From DATGKG01 sp963783145 (lineage in GTDB: Bacteria > Desulfobacterota > Binatia > Binatales > Binataceae): a DNA stretch of 64,000 nucleotides. A program made the position numbers and the translations under genes. The stretch covers positions 62,001-126,000 of the forward strand of contig CAWAMM010000009.1 of NCBI GenBank assembly GCA_963783145.1, in the 5' to 3' direction. This document shows, piece after piece, positions 25,962 through 36,297 of this stretch (the stretch's first letter is position 1; every line of letters starts with the position of its first letter). The notes below the pieces were generated by a model. That model made no database searches. It saw only the letters and a list, made by a program, of their open reading frames with translations, and was not told where the DNA came from.

Positions 25962-26689
25962 CAGACCATCAGGCCCTGCTTTATCAGCACCCGCGAGGCT
26001 TCGCGATACGTGAGCGGCGAGAGACGGGTACGATTCCTGGTGACGAAAGCCTGAACGCGGTCGGGCGCCGTGTAGGCATACTGACGCAGCGCCCATCCGA
26101 TCGCCTTGCGAATGAAAAAATCCTTCTCCATTGCTTGCGCCAATGAGTAGCGGAACAGGCGCGCGTGATCGGTCTTATCCTTGTGCGTGAGCTGCGAGAT
26201 GATCGCGGTGCGGCGAATCCAAAGGTCTTCGTCCTCGATCCATCGATCCATCAGCGGTGTGATTTCTTTACGACTCCGCAATAAGACCGCGCCGACCAGA
26301 TGCGCGGCGATCTCATCGACGAAATCCCACCACGCGCCTTCTTCAATCATCTTTCGATAGAGCGGTATGGATTCCGGCACGATGAACTCGCGCCAGGCTC
26401 GCGCGACATCGATGGCGAAATATTTCTCCTCGCGATGAGGGAGCTTCCACAACCCGCGTACCGCGCGCTCATAATCCGTGCGATTCGAAATGGTGAAGCG
26501 TTTCATCATTTCGCGACGGACCTGTTCCCTTTCTGGTTTCGGCACTCCATAGAAGGGCATGCTGGTCTTCATGTAGGCCGCCATCGCGACTGCCTTGCCG
26601 GTGTCGGCACGATCCACGAGCTCGCGCTGAACAAACGCGATTAGCTCTCCAATCTGATCCGCCGATTTCGCTTTAACGCGCGCGGCCAT
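25961..26689 (-). CDS. DNA alkylation repair protein, AlkD-like (HEAT-repeat)
   Basis: The 242-aa all-helical protein fits the AlkC/AlkD family of HEAT-repeat DNA glycosylases that remove alkylated bases. Typical pieces are FYGVPKPEREQVRREMMKRF near residue 45, HREEKYFAIDVARAW, WWDFVDEIAAHLVG, and the end segment FFIRKAIGWALRQYA. The ATG at 26689 is preferred over an upstream TTG at 26713 that overlaps the neighbouring stop. It lies eight bases after the DAHP synthase gene and overlaps the LD-carboxypeptidase start, so it is the middle of a tight minus-strand run. Confidence 0.85.
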   Translation of the reverse strand: MAARVKAKSADQIGELIAFVQRELVDRADTGKAVAMAAYMKTSMPFYGVPKPEREQVRREMMKRFTISNRTDYERAVRGLWKLPHREEKYFAIDVARAWREFIVPESIPLYRKMIEEGAWWDFVDEIAAHLVGAVLLRSRKEITPLMDRWIEDEDLWIRRTAIISQLTHKDKTDHARLFRYSLAQAMEKDFFIRKAIGWALRQYAYTAPDRVQAFVTRNRTRLSPLTYREASRVLIKQGLMV

Positions 26690-26696
26690 CGAGCAG

Positions 26697-27717
26697 CTAC
26701 ATCGTGCGGCCAACCGCTTCCGCTACTGGTTTCACGGCCGCGACCAGCTCGGCGAAATGATCGGGGCGCAATTGCTGAGGCCCATCGGAAAGCGCGACCG
26801 CGGGATTGGGATGCACCTCAATGAGCAGGCCATCGGCACCCGCGGCGATGGAGGCCAGCGCCATCGGCTTCACCAGCGTCCAGAGGCCGGTGCCATGGCT
26901 GGGATCGACGATGACCGGCAGATGCGTCATTTGCTTCAGCAGCGGCACCGCGTTGAGGTCGAGGGTGTTGCGGGTCGCGGTCTCGAAGGTGCGAATGCCG
27001 CGCTCGCATAGCACCACGTTGGGATTGCCCTCCGAGAGGATGTACTCGGCGGCCATGAGGAATTCCTCGATGCGCGTCGACATACCGCGCTTCAGGAGGA
27101 TCGGTTTTTTGGTGCGCCCGAGCTTGCGCAGGAGCGAGAAATTCTGTGCATTGCGCGCGCCGACCTGCAACATATCGGCATGCGCGACGAACAACTCGAT
27201 ATCCTGCGCCTCCATGATTTCGCTGACGATCGGAAGCCCGACCCGCCGCCCCGCATGCTCCAGCAGGCTGAGGCCCTCGGACTCCATCCCCTGGAATGCG
27301 TAGGGCGAGGTGCGCGGCTTGAATGCGCCACCGCGCAGCAAATTGGCGCCGCCGGCTTTGACCGCATCGGCGGAAGCATTCGACCTGCTCGGCGCTTTCG
27401 ACCGCGCATGGACCGGCCATGATGGCGATTTTGCGGCCGCCGATTTTCACGCCTCCGACATCGATGACGGAGCCCTCGGGACGGACCTCGCGCGCCGCCA
27501 GCTTGTAGGTTTTCAGAACCGGCATCACCTGCTCGACGCCGGCGAAGGCGACCAGATGCGCGAGCGAATGCTGCTCGCCGCGCTCCTCGCCGACGCACGC
27601 GACGACGGTTCGCTCGACGCCGCGGATGATGTGGCCGCGGTAGTCCAGCTCCTCGACCGCGGTGACGACGGCCTGGATTTCCGCCTCGCTGGCGTGCGCC
27701 TTCATTACAACAATCAC
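26697..27717 (-). pseudogene. aroF: 3-deoxy-7-phosphoheptulonate (DAHP) synthase, interrupted by a single-base frameshift
   Basis: First step of the shikimate pathway. The N-terminal frame from the GTG at 27717 (AGGAG eight bases upstream) carries a ferredoxin-like regulatory domain and the start of the barrel up to IMAGPCAVESAEQ. The rest (GGAFKPRTSPYAFQGM through VDPSHGTG to the stop at 26697) is in a second frame. Removing one base near 27376-27380 (the extra A at 27378 fits) joins them as QVEASADAVKAGGANLL and gives 339 aa, the normal size of the Thermotoga-type enzyme. All motifs are otherwise sound, so a sequencing error is as likely as inactivation. First gene of the AlkD-LD-carboxypeptidase-mpl run. 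Confidence 0.85.
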
Positions 27718-27822
27718 GACAACAACTCCTTGCGGGCAAAACTTGGCATGACGAAAACTAGCGAGAAGTCCGGCAGAGGATTACATCAGGATAGAACCGG
27801 CCAGCAAAGTCTAGTATTAACT

Positions 27823-28634
<812 letters not shown>

Positions 28635-28643
<9 letters not shown>

Positions 28644-29078
28644 AACCCGATTAGCCTTGATCGCGGCCGTGGCCGACATCATGGTGGCAAAAGTACCAGC
28701 CATCAGCTGCGGATGCGCCCTCGAGAGTGTGCGCCACAAACTCGCGAATTCGAAGGGCGCGGCGAAACATTCTAAAGCGCCCGCCACGACGAAGCTTTGT
28801 GCCTCTTGCGGCGACAGCGTCGTCGCTACCACCAGCATGGTGGTGTCCGGCGCTTCGCGCTTGATCAGGCGAATGAGGCCGAGCGGATTGGGTTCGTCCG
28901 CATAGCTAAGCTCGGCGCCGAGGATCACGATTTCCGGCTGTACGGTCCTGAACAGCGGTAGCGCTTGCGCGGTGGTCCCCGCCTCCGCGACGATGTCGCA
29001 TCCGATACACTCGAGATGACGCCGAATCGCATCGCGAATCGCCGGCGAGCCTTCAATAATCAGAACACGAACTGCCAT
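28635..29078 (-). CDS. Receiver-like (CheY-fold) protein lacking the phosphorylation residues
   Basis: The 147-aa protein aligns over its length with a response-regulator receiver domain: VRVLIIEGSPAIRDAIRRHLECIGCDIVAEAGT at the start and a GALECFAAPFEFASLWRTL close. The key residues are changed. The acidic pair that usually reads DD is EG, the phospho-acceptor Asp after strand 3 is missing (PEIVILGAELSY), and the conserved Lys before Pro is Ala (FAAPF). No output domain is present. It may be a phosphorylation-independent protein-binding module. It has an ATG start at 29078, no adjacent kinase, and its 3' end meets the broken phosphoesterase gene. Confidence 0.7.
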
Positions 29079-29533
29079 GATGCCCTCAGCCCCGAAGCTT
29101 CCGACCCTTATATCTGTCCGGATGGTTCAGGGGAACTAACTAAATTTAGGTAGCAAGGGCGAGGCCAATTGCGACGGTCTGAATCGACGCAGGACGCTTC
29201 AGCCGCAAAGGCTTGTGTTTTCGCACGCAAACCGTTGCTTTGATCTTCGATGCTGTTCCGTGACATTCACGGCAAAATCCGACTTCGCCGGGTAATGTCC
29301 CCGAATCGCCCTTTGGGTGTTGCAGCAACGTGACCGGTTTGGAGGACTTCGTCGCCGGAGTTCCAAAAAGGAAACGGCGAAGCGTTTGGGGTTCCACCGC
29401 GTCACTGTGACTAATAGTTGACAGATTGTGCGAGTTCGCTACACTTCGCTAGGCTGATGGCAGAGCCTCGCTACTGTGCACGATCGTGATTATCGGCGTT
29501 TCCGTCCCCGCGCTCTCCTTGTAAATAAGTCAG
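29079..29533. other. 455-base gap without a supported gene
   Basis: Divergent spacer between the receiver-like gene and the methyltransferase gene. Short open frames are present on the minus strand (for example 29146-29397, which would contain FCRECHG), but they start with non-ATG codons, have no Shine-Dalgarno and resemble no family known to me. The segment from about 29079 to 29150 is AT-richer than its surroundings and could hold promoters. No RNA gene or repeat was recognised. Confidence 0.5.
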
Positions 29534-30382
29534 ATGCCGAAAATATGGCCGGTACATTATGCGCTGGGGATGGCCGGAGTCGCGGTAATCCGAAACTGGA
29601 TGGTCGGCGACGAAACTGCCGAAGAATGCGCCGAGGAACTTCGCCTCCTTGCCAATCGGTTCAACGAGGAACCGTCGCTCAAGTTCCAGCTCGACATTCC
29701 TGATATGGATGTCACAAGCGGCTATCGACTCTGGGCCGATACCTATGATGACTTTCACAATCCGCTGATCGCCGTCGAGCAGCCCATCATCCGGCGGCTG
29801 ATCGAGCCGATTCCGCCGGGTCGCGCGCTCGACGCTGCATGTGGAACCGGCCGCTATGCGCGCCTTTTGAGCCAGTTCGGGCATCAGGTCTCGGCGGTCG
29901 ACATCTCGCCCGAGATGATCGAACGGGCGCGCGCCAACGCGCCGGAGGTGGATTTCCGCATCGGCGGCCTGGAGGCCTTGCCCTTTCCCGAGGAGACCTT
30001 CGATCTCGTGGTATGTGGGCTTGCGCTCACGCACCTGCCGGAAATACCCAAAGCGATTTTCGAGCTCGCGCGGGTGCTCAAGCCGGGGAAAACCGCGCTG
30101 ATTGCGGACCATCATCCGATGGCAGGTTTCCTGGGCGGCAGCGCGATCTTTCAGGACCAGGATCGCTTCTATCGCAACGTGAAGAGCTACGTTCATCCGC
30201 ACTCCGAATATGTGTCCGCGTTCGTTGCCGCAGGTCTCGACATTCGCGAGTGCCATGAGCCCGCTATGACGGAAGAACTCGCCGGCAAGGGGCCTTTATT
30301 CGCGATAGCTCCGAAAGCCTTCGTGCGCGGCGCAGTGGGGATGCCGATGGCATTGATTTGGCGGGTAGTCCGGAGGGGGTGA
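29534..30382 (+). CDS. Class I SAM-dependent methyltransferase
   Basis: The 282-aa protein has the Methyltransf_11 core. Motif I is ALDAACGTGRYARLL near residue 99, then HQVSAVDISPEMIERA (acidic residue for the ribose), LPFPEETFDLVVCGLAL and ELARVLKPGKTALIADHH. An N-terminal extension of about 65 residues precedes the GYRLWADTYDDF block that usually opens UbiE/BioC-like enzymes. The substrate is not evident. It starts at ATG 29534, without a strong ribosome binding site, and ends just before the groEL terminator, with which it is convergent. Confidence 0.85.
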   Translation: MPKIWPVHYALGMAGVAVIRNWMVGDETAEECAEELRLLANRFNEEPSLKFQLDIPDMDVTSGYRLWADTYDDFHNPLIAVEQPIIRRLIEPIPPGRALDAACGTGRYARLLSQFGHQVSAVDISPEMIERARANAPEVDFRIGGLEALPFPEETFDLVVCGLALTHLPEIPKAIFELARVLKPGKTALIADHHPMAGFLGGSAIFQDQDRFYRNVKSYVHPHSEYVSAFVAAGLDIRECHEPAMTEELAGKGPLFAIAPKAFVRGAVGMPMALIWRVVRRG

Positions 30383-30386
30383 CGAC

Positions 30387-30422
30387 AATAAAAAGCGGCG
30401 GAGCCATTTCTGACTCCGCCGC
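30387..30422 (-). terminator. Rho-independent terminator of groES-groEL
   Basis: A 9-bp GC-rich stem, GCGGCGGAG (30395-30403) with CTCCGCCGC (30414-30422) and a 10-base loop. On the minus strand it is followed by TTTTTATT (30394-30387). It ends the groEL message. The hairpin may also slow transcription from the convergent methyltransferase gene. Confidence 0.8.
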
Positions 30423-30457
30423 CGCATAACCCGAGTAACTGGTCTTGCAGGCTCAGA

Positions 30458-32080
<1,623 letters not shown>

Positions 32081-32136
32081 AAATGAGGTTCTCCTAGATT
32101 CTTGATGTGCCTCGAAAGCGTTTCAGGCGCGGGGTC

Positions 32137-32424
32137 TTATTCGATGATTCCGAGGATGTCGTCTTCGCGGAGGACGATCAGGTCGTCGCCTTCCAGTTTG
32201 ATCTCGCTGCCGGAATACTTGCCGAACAGGATTTTGTCCCCAGCCCTGACTTCAGGAGCGACGAGTTTGCCGTCATCGGCAACCTTGCCTTTGCCCACCG
32301 CCACAACTTTGCCTTCCTGGGGCTTCTCCTTGGCGGTGTCGGGGATGATGATCCCTCCCTTGGTCTTCTCTTCCTCTTTGATCCTCTTAACCAGAATGCG
32401 GTCGCCTAATGGTCTAAGCTTCAT
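32137..32424 (-). CDS. groS: Co-chaperonin GroES (10 kDa)
   Basis: Lid of the GroEL chamber, 95 aa. It opens MKLRPLGDRILVKRI, has the mobile loop IKEEEKTKGGIIIPDTAKEKPQ near residues 17-38 and ends DDLIVLREDDILGIIE. The ATG at 32424 is chosen over one at 32436, because the only Shine-Dalgarno, GGAGG at 32437-32441, directly touches the 32436 ATG and stands 12 bases before 32424. It is the first gene of a groES-groEL operon controlled from the CIRCE element about 100 bases upstream. Confidence 0.97.
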   Translation of the reverse strand: MKLRPLGDRILVKRIKEEEKTKGGIIIPDTAKEKPQEGKVVAVGKGKVADDGKLVAPEVRAGDKILFGKYSGSEIKLEGDDLIVLREDDILGIIE

Positions 32425-32521
32425 GATGCTTAGCATCCTCCTTCGTTCGTTTTTAGCGGTCGATGTGAGCGCTAGGTAAAGTTGCCCGGCGAGAAGATAA
32501 GCACTGGAGCCGGATTGTCAA

Positions 32522-32548
32522 TTGGCACTCGACGGGTTCGAGTGCCAA
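32522..32548. promoter_or_regulatory. CIRCE operator (HrcA binding site) of groES-groEL
   Basis: A perfect inverted repeat TTGGCACTC-N9-GAGTGCCAA, with the family's fixed 9-base spacer and only one base per arm away from consensus TTAGCACTC. It lies about 98 bases upstream of the groES start. In other bacteria HrcA holds this site until heat shock occupies it. No hrcA is in the window. The site also sits about 110 bases in front of the divergent pcaH gene. Confidence 0.92.
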
Positions 32549-32661
32549 TCCCAAGACTCTATACGTATCCCGCAGAAAAGCAAGGCAGATTTCGCGGCAA
32601 TCTCGGGAATGGATCCCCTCCTGGCCTTCTTCGCGGGACGTGGGTGCAATATAACGGGAAC

Positions 32662-33375
32662 ATGGCTGACAGCTATCGTCGCGAGGAGCCGGGCGCCCAT
32701 CCTCCTTATTTGCATCAAGCCTATGGGAGCACCATCAAACGCGCGCCGCACCACCCGCTGGTTCGGGTCGAGCATACATTGTCGGAAATCACCGGACCGC
32801 GCTTCGGGCGCGAGATCATCCGTCCTGGCGATATCGATCTAACCCATTTCGCGGGTGGCGAGGCCATCGGCGAGCGTATCATTGTCAGCGGCCGCATCCT
32901 CGATGAGGATGGCCGCCCAATTCCTGAAACCCTGATCGAGATTTGGCAAGCCAACGCGGCTGGCCGCTATGCGCATCCCAACGACCAGCATGCGGCGCCG
33001 CTCGACCCGCACTTTTCCGGCAACGGCCGCGTGATGACCGACCGGGAAGGCGTCTATCGCTTCACCACCATCAAGCCCGGCGCGTATCCGTGGCGCAATC
33101 ATCACAACGCCTGGCGTCCCGCCCATATCCACTTCAGCCTGTTCGGTCCGAGCTTCGCAACGCGACTCATTACGCAGATGTATTTCCCGGGCGACCCGCT
33201 CCTCGTGCTCGATCCGATTTTCAACAGCGTTCCCGACGCGAGCGCGCGCGGGCGCCTCGTCGCCCGATTCGATATCGAGACGACGATGCCTGAGCATGCA
33301 CTCGGCTACCAATTCGACATGGTCCTGCGTGGCCGCTATGCCACTCCGGCGACACCCGAGGAGCATCCGCGATGA
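32662..33375 (+). CDS. pcaH: Protocatechuate 3,4-dioxygenase, beta subunit
   Basis: Ring-cleaving non-heme Fe(III) enzyme that opens protocatechuate to 3-carboxy-cis,cis-muconate; the beta subunit carries the iron. The 237-aa frame has the expected iron ligands. The tyrosine in QANAAGRYAHPND is near residue 103, and GAYPWRNHHNAWRPAHIHFS near residue 145 supplies the second tyrosine and the two histidines. The ATG at 32662 fits the family N terminus (a frame extending upstream to 32482 runs into the CIRCE region). pcaG overlaps the stop by four bases and pcaB follows, forming pcaHGB. Confidence 0.95.
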   Translation: MADSYRREEPGAHPPYLHQAYGSTIKRAPHHPLVRVEHTLSEITGPRFGREIIRPGDIDLTHFAGGEAIGERIIVSGRILDEDGRPIPETLIEIWQANAAGRYAHPNDQHAAPLDPHFSGNGRVMTDREGVYRFTTIKPGAYPWRNHHNAWRPAHIHFSLFGPSFATRLITQMYFPGDPLLVLDPIFNSVPDASARGRLVARFDIETTMPEHALGYQFDMVLRGRYATPATPEEHPR

Positions 33376-33941
33376 ACCCGCGGCAAACCCCCTCGCAGAC
33401 CGTGGGGCCTTTCTTTCGGCCCTCGCTGATCGAGGCGGGTTCGGAAAATCTGGTGTGCGAGGAAACTCGTGGCGAACGCGTCACGATCGAGGGCCGCGTC
33501 ATCGATGGCGACGGCGAACCAGTCACCGATGCGATGCTGGAAATTTGGCAAGCGAATGCCGAGGGGCGCTACGATCATCCTGAGGACGACCAGGAGAAGC
33601 TCCTCGATCCGAAGTTCCATGGCTACGGCCGCGCCGCTACCGATGCGCACGGGATGTTCCAGTTTTATACCATCAAGCCGGGTCCGGTGCCCGGCGTCGG
33701 CGATGTACTCCAGGCGCCGCACATCAATGTTTCGATTTTTGCGCGCGGGTTGTTGAAGCGCCTCGTCACGCGGATTTATTTTCCCGATGAGCCGCTCAAC
33801 ACGACCGACGCGGTGCTGAATTCCGCGCCGCGCGACCGCCGTGCCACGATGATCGCCTCCTGGGTCGACACCACGCGTCGCGTCCTGCGCTTCGAGGTTA
33901 TCCTTCAAGGCCCCCACGAGACTGTTTTCTTCGACATCTAA
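33372..33941 (+). CDS. pcaG: Protocatechuate 3,4-dioxygenase, alpha subunit
   Basis: Non-iron partner of PcaH, 189 aa. It has the alpha-subunit opening TPSQTVGPFF, the dioxygenase core EIWQANAEGRYDHPEDD near residue 57, and APHINVSIFARGLLKRLVTRIYFPDE near residue 115. In the latter, APHIN replaces the iron-binding RPAHIH of the beta subunit, as expected for the alpha chain. The ATG overlaps the pcaH stop in ATGA, giving coupled 1:1 synthesis. Confidence 0.95.
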   Translation: MNPRQTPSQTVGPFFRPSLIEAGSENLVCEETRGERVTIEGRVIDGDGEPVTDAMLEIWQANAEGRYDHPEDDQEKLLDPKFHGYGRAATDAHGMFQFYTIKPGPVPGVGDVLQAPHINVSIFARGLLKRLVTRIYFPDEPLNTTDAVLNSAPRDRRATMIASWVDTTRRVLRFEVILQGPHETVFFDI

Positions 33942-33953
33942 GCTGGAGCGTTG

Positions 33954-35309
33954 ATGGCCTCTACCGCGTTCGACTCGCCGATTCTCGGAAATCTCTTCAG
34001 CACCGAGGCGATGCGCGAGATTTTCAACGATGCGAATCGCGTCGCGATTTATCTCGATCTCGAAGCCACGCTGGCACGGGTCGAGGCGCACCTGGGGATC
34101 GTTCCTGCGGATGCCGCCGCCGAAATTTCCGCACAAGCGAAGCTCGAGCACATCGATTTGGAACAGCTACGCCGCCGGACCGAGGTCGTCGGTTCGCCGA
34201 TCATTCCGCTGCTCGAGCAACTGGTTGCGCGATGCGGAAAGGGTGCGGGCCAGTACGTGCATTGGGGCGCCACGACCCAGGATCTCACTGATACCGCAAC
34301 CGTGATTCAGATTCGCGAAGCCCTCGCACTCATTGACGCGGACCTTCGTTCGATTTCCGATTCCCTCGCGAAATTGGCGCGACGATATCGCGACACTCCA
34401 ATGCCTGCGCGCAGCATGTTGCAGCATGCGGTGCCGATTACCTTCGGACTCAAGGCCGCCGAAGTACTCGCAGCGATTGAGCGCCATCGCACGCGGCTGA
34501 AGGAGTTGCGACCGCGCGTGCTCCTCGGCCAATTCGGGGGCGCGGCCGGCACTCTCGCATCGTTGGGCGCGCGCGGACTTGAGGTGCAGCGTGAGCTGAT
34601 GAAGGAACTGCAACTGGGAGAACCCGAAATCGCTTGGCATACGCATCGCGACAACTTCGCGGAGGTGGGAGGCTTCCTCGCGATGGTGACCGGCACGCTC
34701 GCCAAGTTCGCGACCGACCTCAAGCTGATGATGCAGACCGAGGTCGCGGAGGCGTCGGAGCCTGCGGAGGGCGGACGCGGATCGAGCAGCACCATGCCGC
34801 AGAAGCGCAATCCGGTCGCGTGCAATTTCATTGTCGCGTGCGCATCCGTGGCACGCCAAAACGCGGCCGCATTGATGGAAGCGATGGTTCAGGATCACGA
34901 GCGCGCGAGCGGGCCGTGGCTGGCCGAATGGGTTGCGCTGCCGGAAATTTTCCTAGCGGCCTCGGGAGCGCTCTATCACGGGCGCAATTTAGTGGCTGGA
35001 CTGCATATTGATGAGAAGCGGATGCGCGAAAACCTCGAGGCGACCGGCGGCCTTATCTCATCGGAAGCGGTGATGATGGCGCTGGCACCTCATCTGGGCC
35101 GCGGCCGCGCGCATGAGTTGGTCTCGGACATTTCTCGCCAGACGGTCGCCCAAATAAAACCGTTTATCGAGTTGCTCGCCGAAAATTCGGAGATCTCGAA
35201 GCATCTGGATCGCGCCGCGCTCGCGAAGTTGCTCGACCCCGCCAACTACCTTGGGCTCTCGCGCGAGATGGTCGACCGCGTGCTCCAAAACGTCGATAGC
35301 AGAAAGTAG
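33954..35309 (+). CDS. pcaB: 3-carboxy-cis,cis-muconate cycloisomerase
   Basis: Next step after PcaHG in the beta-ketoadipate pathway, forming gamma-carboxymuconolactone. The 451-aa protein belongs to the fumarase/aspartase superfamily. Its signature SSTMPQKRNPV is near residue 280, the early conserved block is HWGATTQDLTDTA near residue 102, and the N terminus SPILGNLFSTEAM is typical of CMLE. The ATG at 33954 follows GGAG by five bases; the overlapping TTG at 33951 is too close. pcaC, pcaD and the later pathway genes are not in the window. Confidence 0.93.
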   Translation: MASTAFDSPILGNLFSTEAMREIFNDANRVAIYLDLEATLARVEAHLGIVPADAAAEISAQAKLEHIDLEQLRRRTEVVGSPIIPLLEQLVARCGKGAGQYVHWGATTQDLTDTATVIQIREALALIDADLRSISDSLAKLARRYRDTPMPARSMLQHAVPITFGLKAAEVLAAIERHRTRLKELRPRVLLGQFGGAAGTLASLGARGLEVQRELMKELQLGEPEIAWHTHRDNFAEVGGFLAMVTGTLAKFATDLKLMMQTEVAEASEPAEGGRGSSSTMPQKRNPVACNFIVACASVARQNAAALMEAMVQDHERASGPWLAEWVALPEIFLAASGALYHGRNLVAGLHIDEKRMRENLEATGGLISSEAVMMALAPHLGRGRAHELVSDISRQTVAQIKPFIELLAENSEISKHLDRAALAKLLDPANYLGLSREMVDRVLQNVDSRK

Positions 35310-35316
35310 GCTTTCC

Positions 35317-36246
35317 TCACTTCGAGGCGACCGGAACTGCGGTGAGGATTTTCTCCGTCGATGGCATCTCGCGAGAATAGGGCGAGGTGAAAATCCATCG
35401 CACCACGCCGTCGCGATCGAGCAGGAAAAATGCGGGGATCGCGTTGTCCGGCTCGCCATCGCGATGATGTTGAATCAGCCCGAGCGGTTTCAGCAGCGTT
35501 TGTTTCTCATCACTCAGTAGCGGGATATCGGTGCGCAGGAATCCGGCGAGCATCTTCGATCTGTCGATAGGATCCGTGCTAATCGCGACAGTCTTAATGC
35601 CCTTGCTGAGCAAATCCGGCTGATGGGCGGTCAGTTCGGCCAGTTCGTAGCGGGCGAAGGGATCGAAATCGCCGCGATAGACGACCACCAATGTTCCATT
35701 CGTGCCGGCCTCAGTCCCTTGGTGAACAGCGCCGGCCTGATCAGGCAGCGCGTAGATCGGGAAACGATCGCCAACTTCGAGATTCAGCGTGAACGGCGGA
35801 TTGCGCGTGCCGCGCAGCGTGTAGCTCACGAAGCGTCCGCCTCCAATGCCGACCGCCGCGCAAGCGAAAAACGCCAGCAGCCCCAGCGCGAGCTTCGCGT
35901 GCGGCGACCATACTCCGAGCGCAAGCCGCACGCTGACGACGCATAGGACCATCGCGGCGGCGATTCCGAAGTAAGCGGGGTAGGGGATGCGGTCGTGGAT
36001 CCCCATTGTCGGCGAGGACCAGAACGACAGCAGCACATATTCGTAAAGGCCGAAGCCTCCCGCGGTGAAAAGCAGCGCGAGCACGGCGCGAATCGGCTGG
36101 AACGGCGGCCGGATCCAGATCTCTTCGGCTTCCTCAACCAGCAGCGCCTCGGCCTCGATGATTTCGGCCTGCACGCCGATGGGCTCTTCGATTTCTTCGG
36201 ACGCGATTTTCGGCGGTTCTGTCAAATGGCTCGAATGAAGCGGCAT
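35317..36246 (-). CDS. Membrane-anchored redoxin-fold protein without the catalytic cysteine
   Basis: About 309 aa. An acidic N-terminal stretch (SEEIEEPIG, EAEALLVEEAEE) is followed by three membrane helices (AVLALLFTAGGFGLYEYVLL, AYFGIAAAMVLCVVSVRLAL, LALGLLAFFACAAVGIGGG). A C-terminal AhpC/TSA-type redoxin domain starts near residue 150 (EVGDRFPIYALPDQAG, TLVVVYRGDFDPFARYELAEL, IPAFFLLDRDGVVRW). Where peroxiredoxins have the peroxidatic Cys in a WCPxC context, this reads FDPFA, so peroxidase chemistry is unlikely. Start codons at 36276 (GTG) and 36267 are also possible; 36246 has GAGG eight bases upstream. Convergent with pcaB. Confidence 0.7.
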   Translation of the reverse strand: MPLHSSHLTEPPKIASEEIEEPIGVQAEIIEAEALLVEEAEEIWIRPPFQPIRAVLALLFTAGGFGLYEYVLLSFWSSPTMGIHDRIPYPAYFGIAAAMVLCVVSVRLALGVWSPHAKLALGLLAFFACAAVGIGGGRFVSYTLRGTRNPPFTLNLEVGDRFPIYALPDQAGAVHQGTEAGTNGTLVVVYRGDFDPFARYELAELTAHQPDLLSKGIKTVAISTDPIDRSKMLAGFLRTDIPLLSDEKQTLLKPLGLIQHHRDGEPDNAIPAFFLLDRDGVVRWIFTSPYSREMPSTEKILTAVPVASK

Positions 36247-36297
36247 CAGCCTCGCCTCACCGAACATACATATCACAACTGCGCGCCTACGATTCTT

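Noticed and set aside
27310..27822. Upstream part of the frame that would extend the metallophosphoesterase N terminus
   Set aside because: It runs antisense through DAHP synthase; the ATG at 27823 with a family-like N terminus is enough.
29146..29397. 83-aa minus frame with FCRECHG
   Set aside because: No ATG, no Shine-Dalgarno and no resemblance to a family; the CxxC is probably chance.
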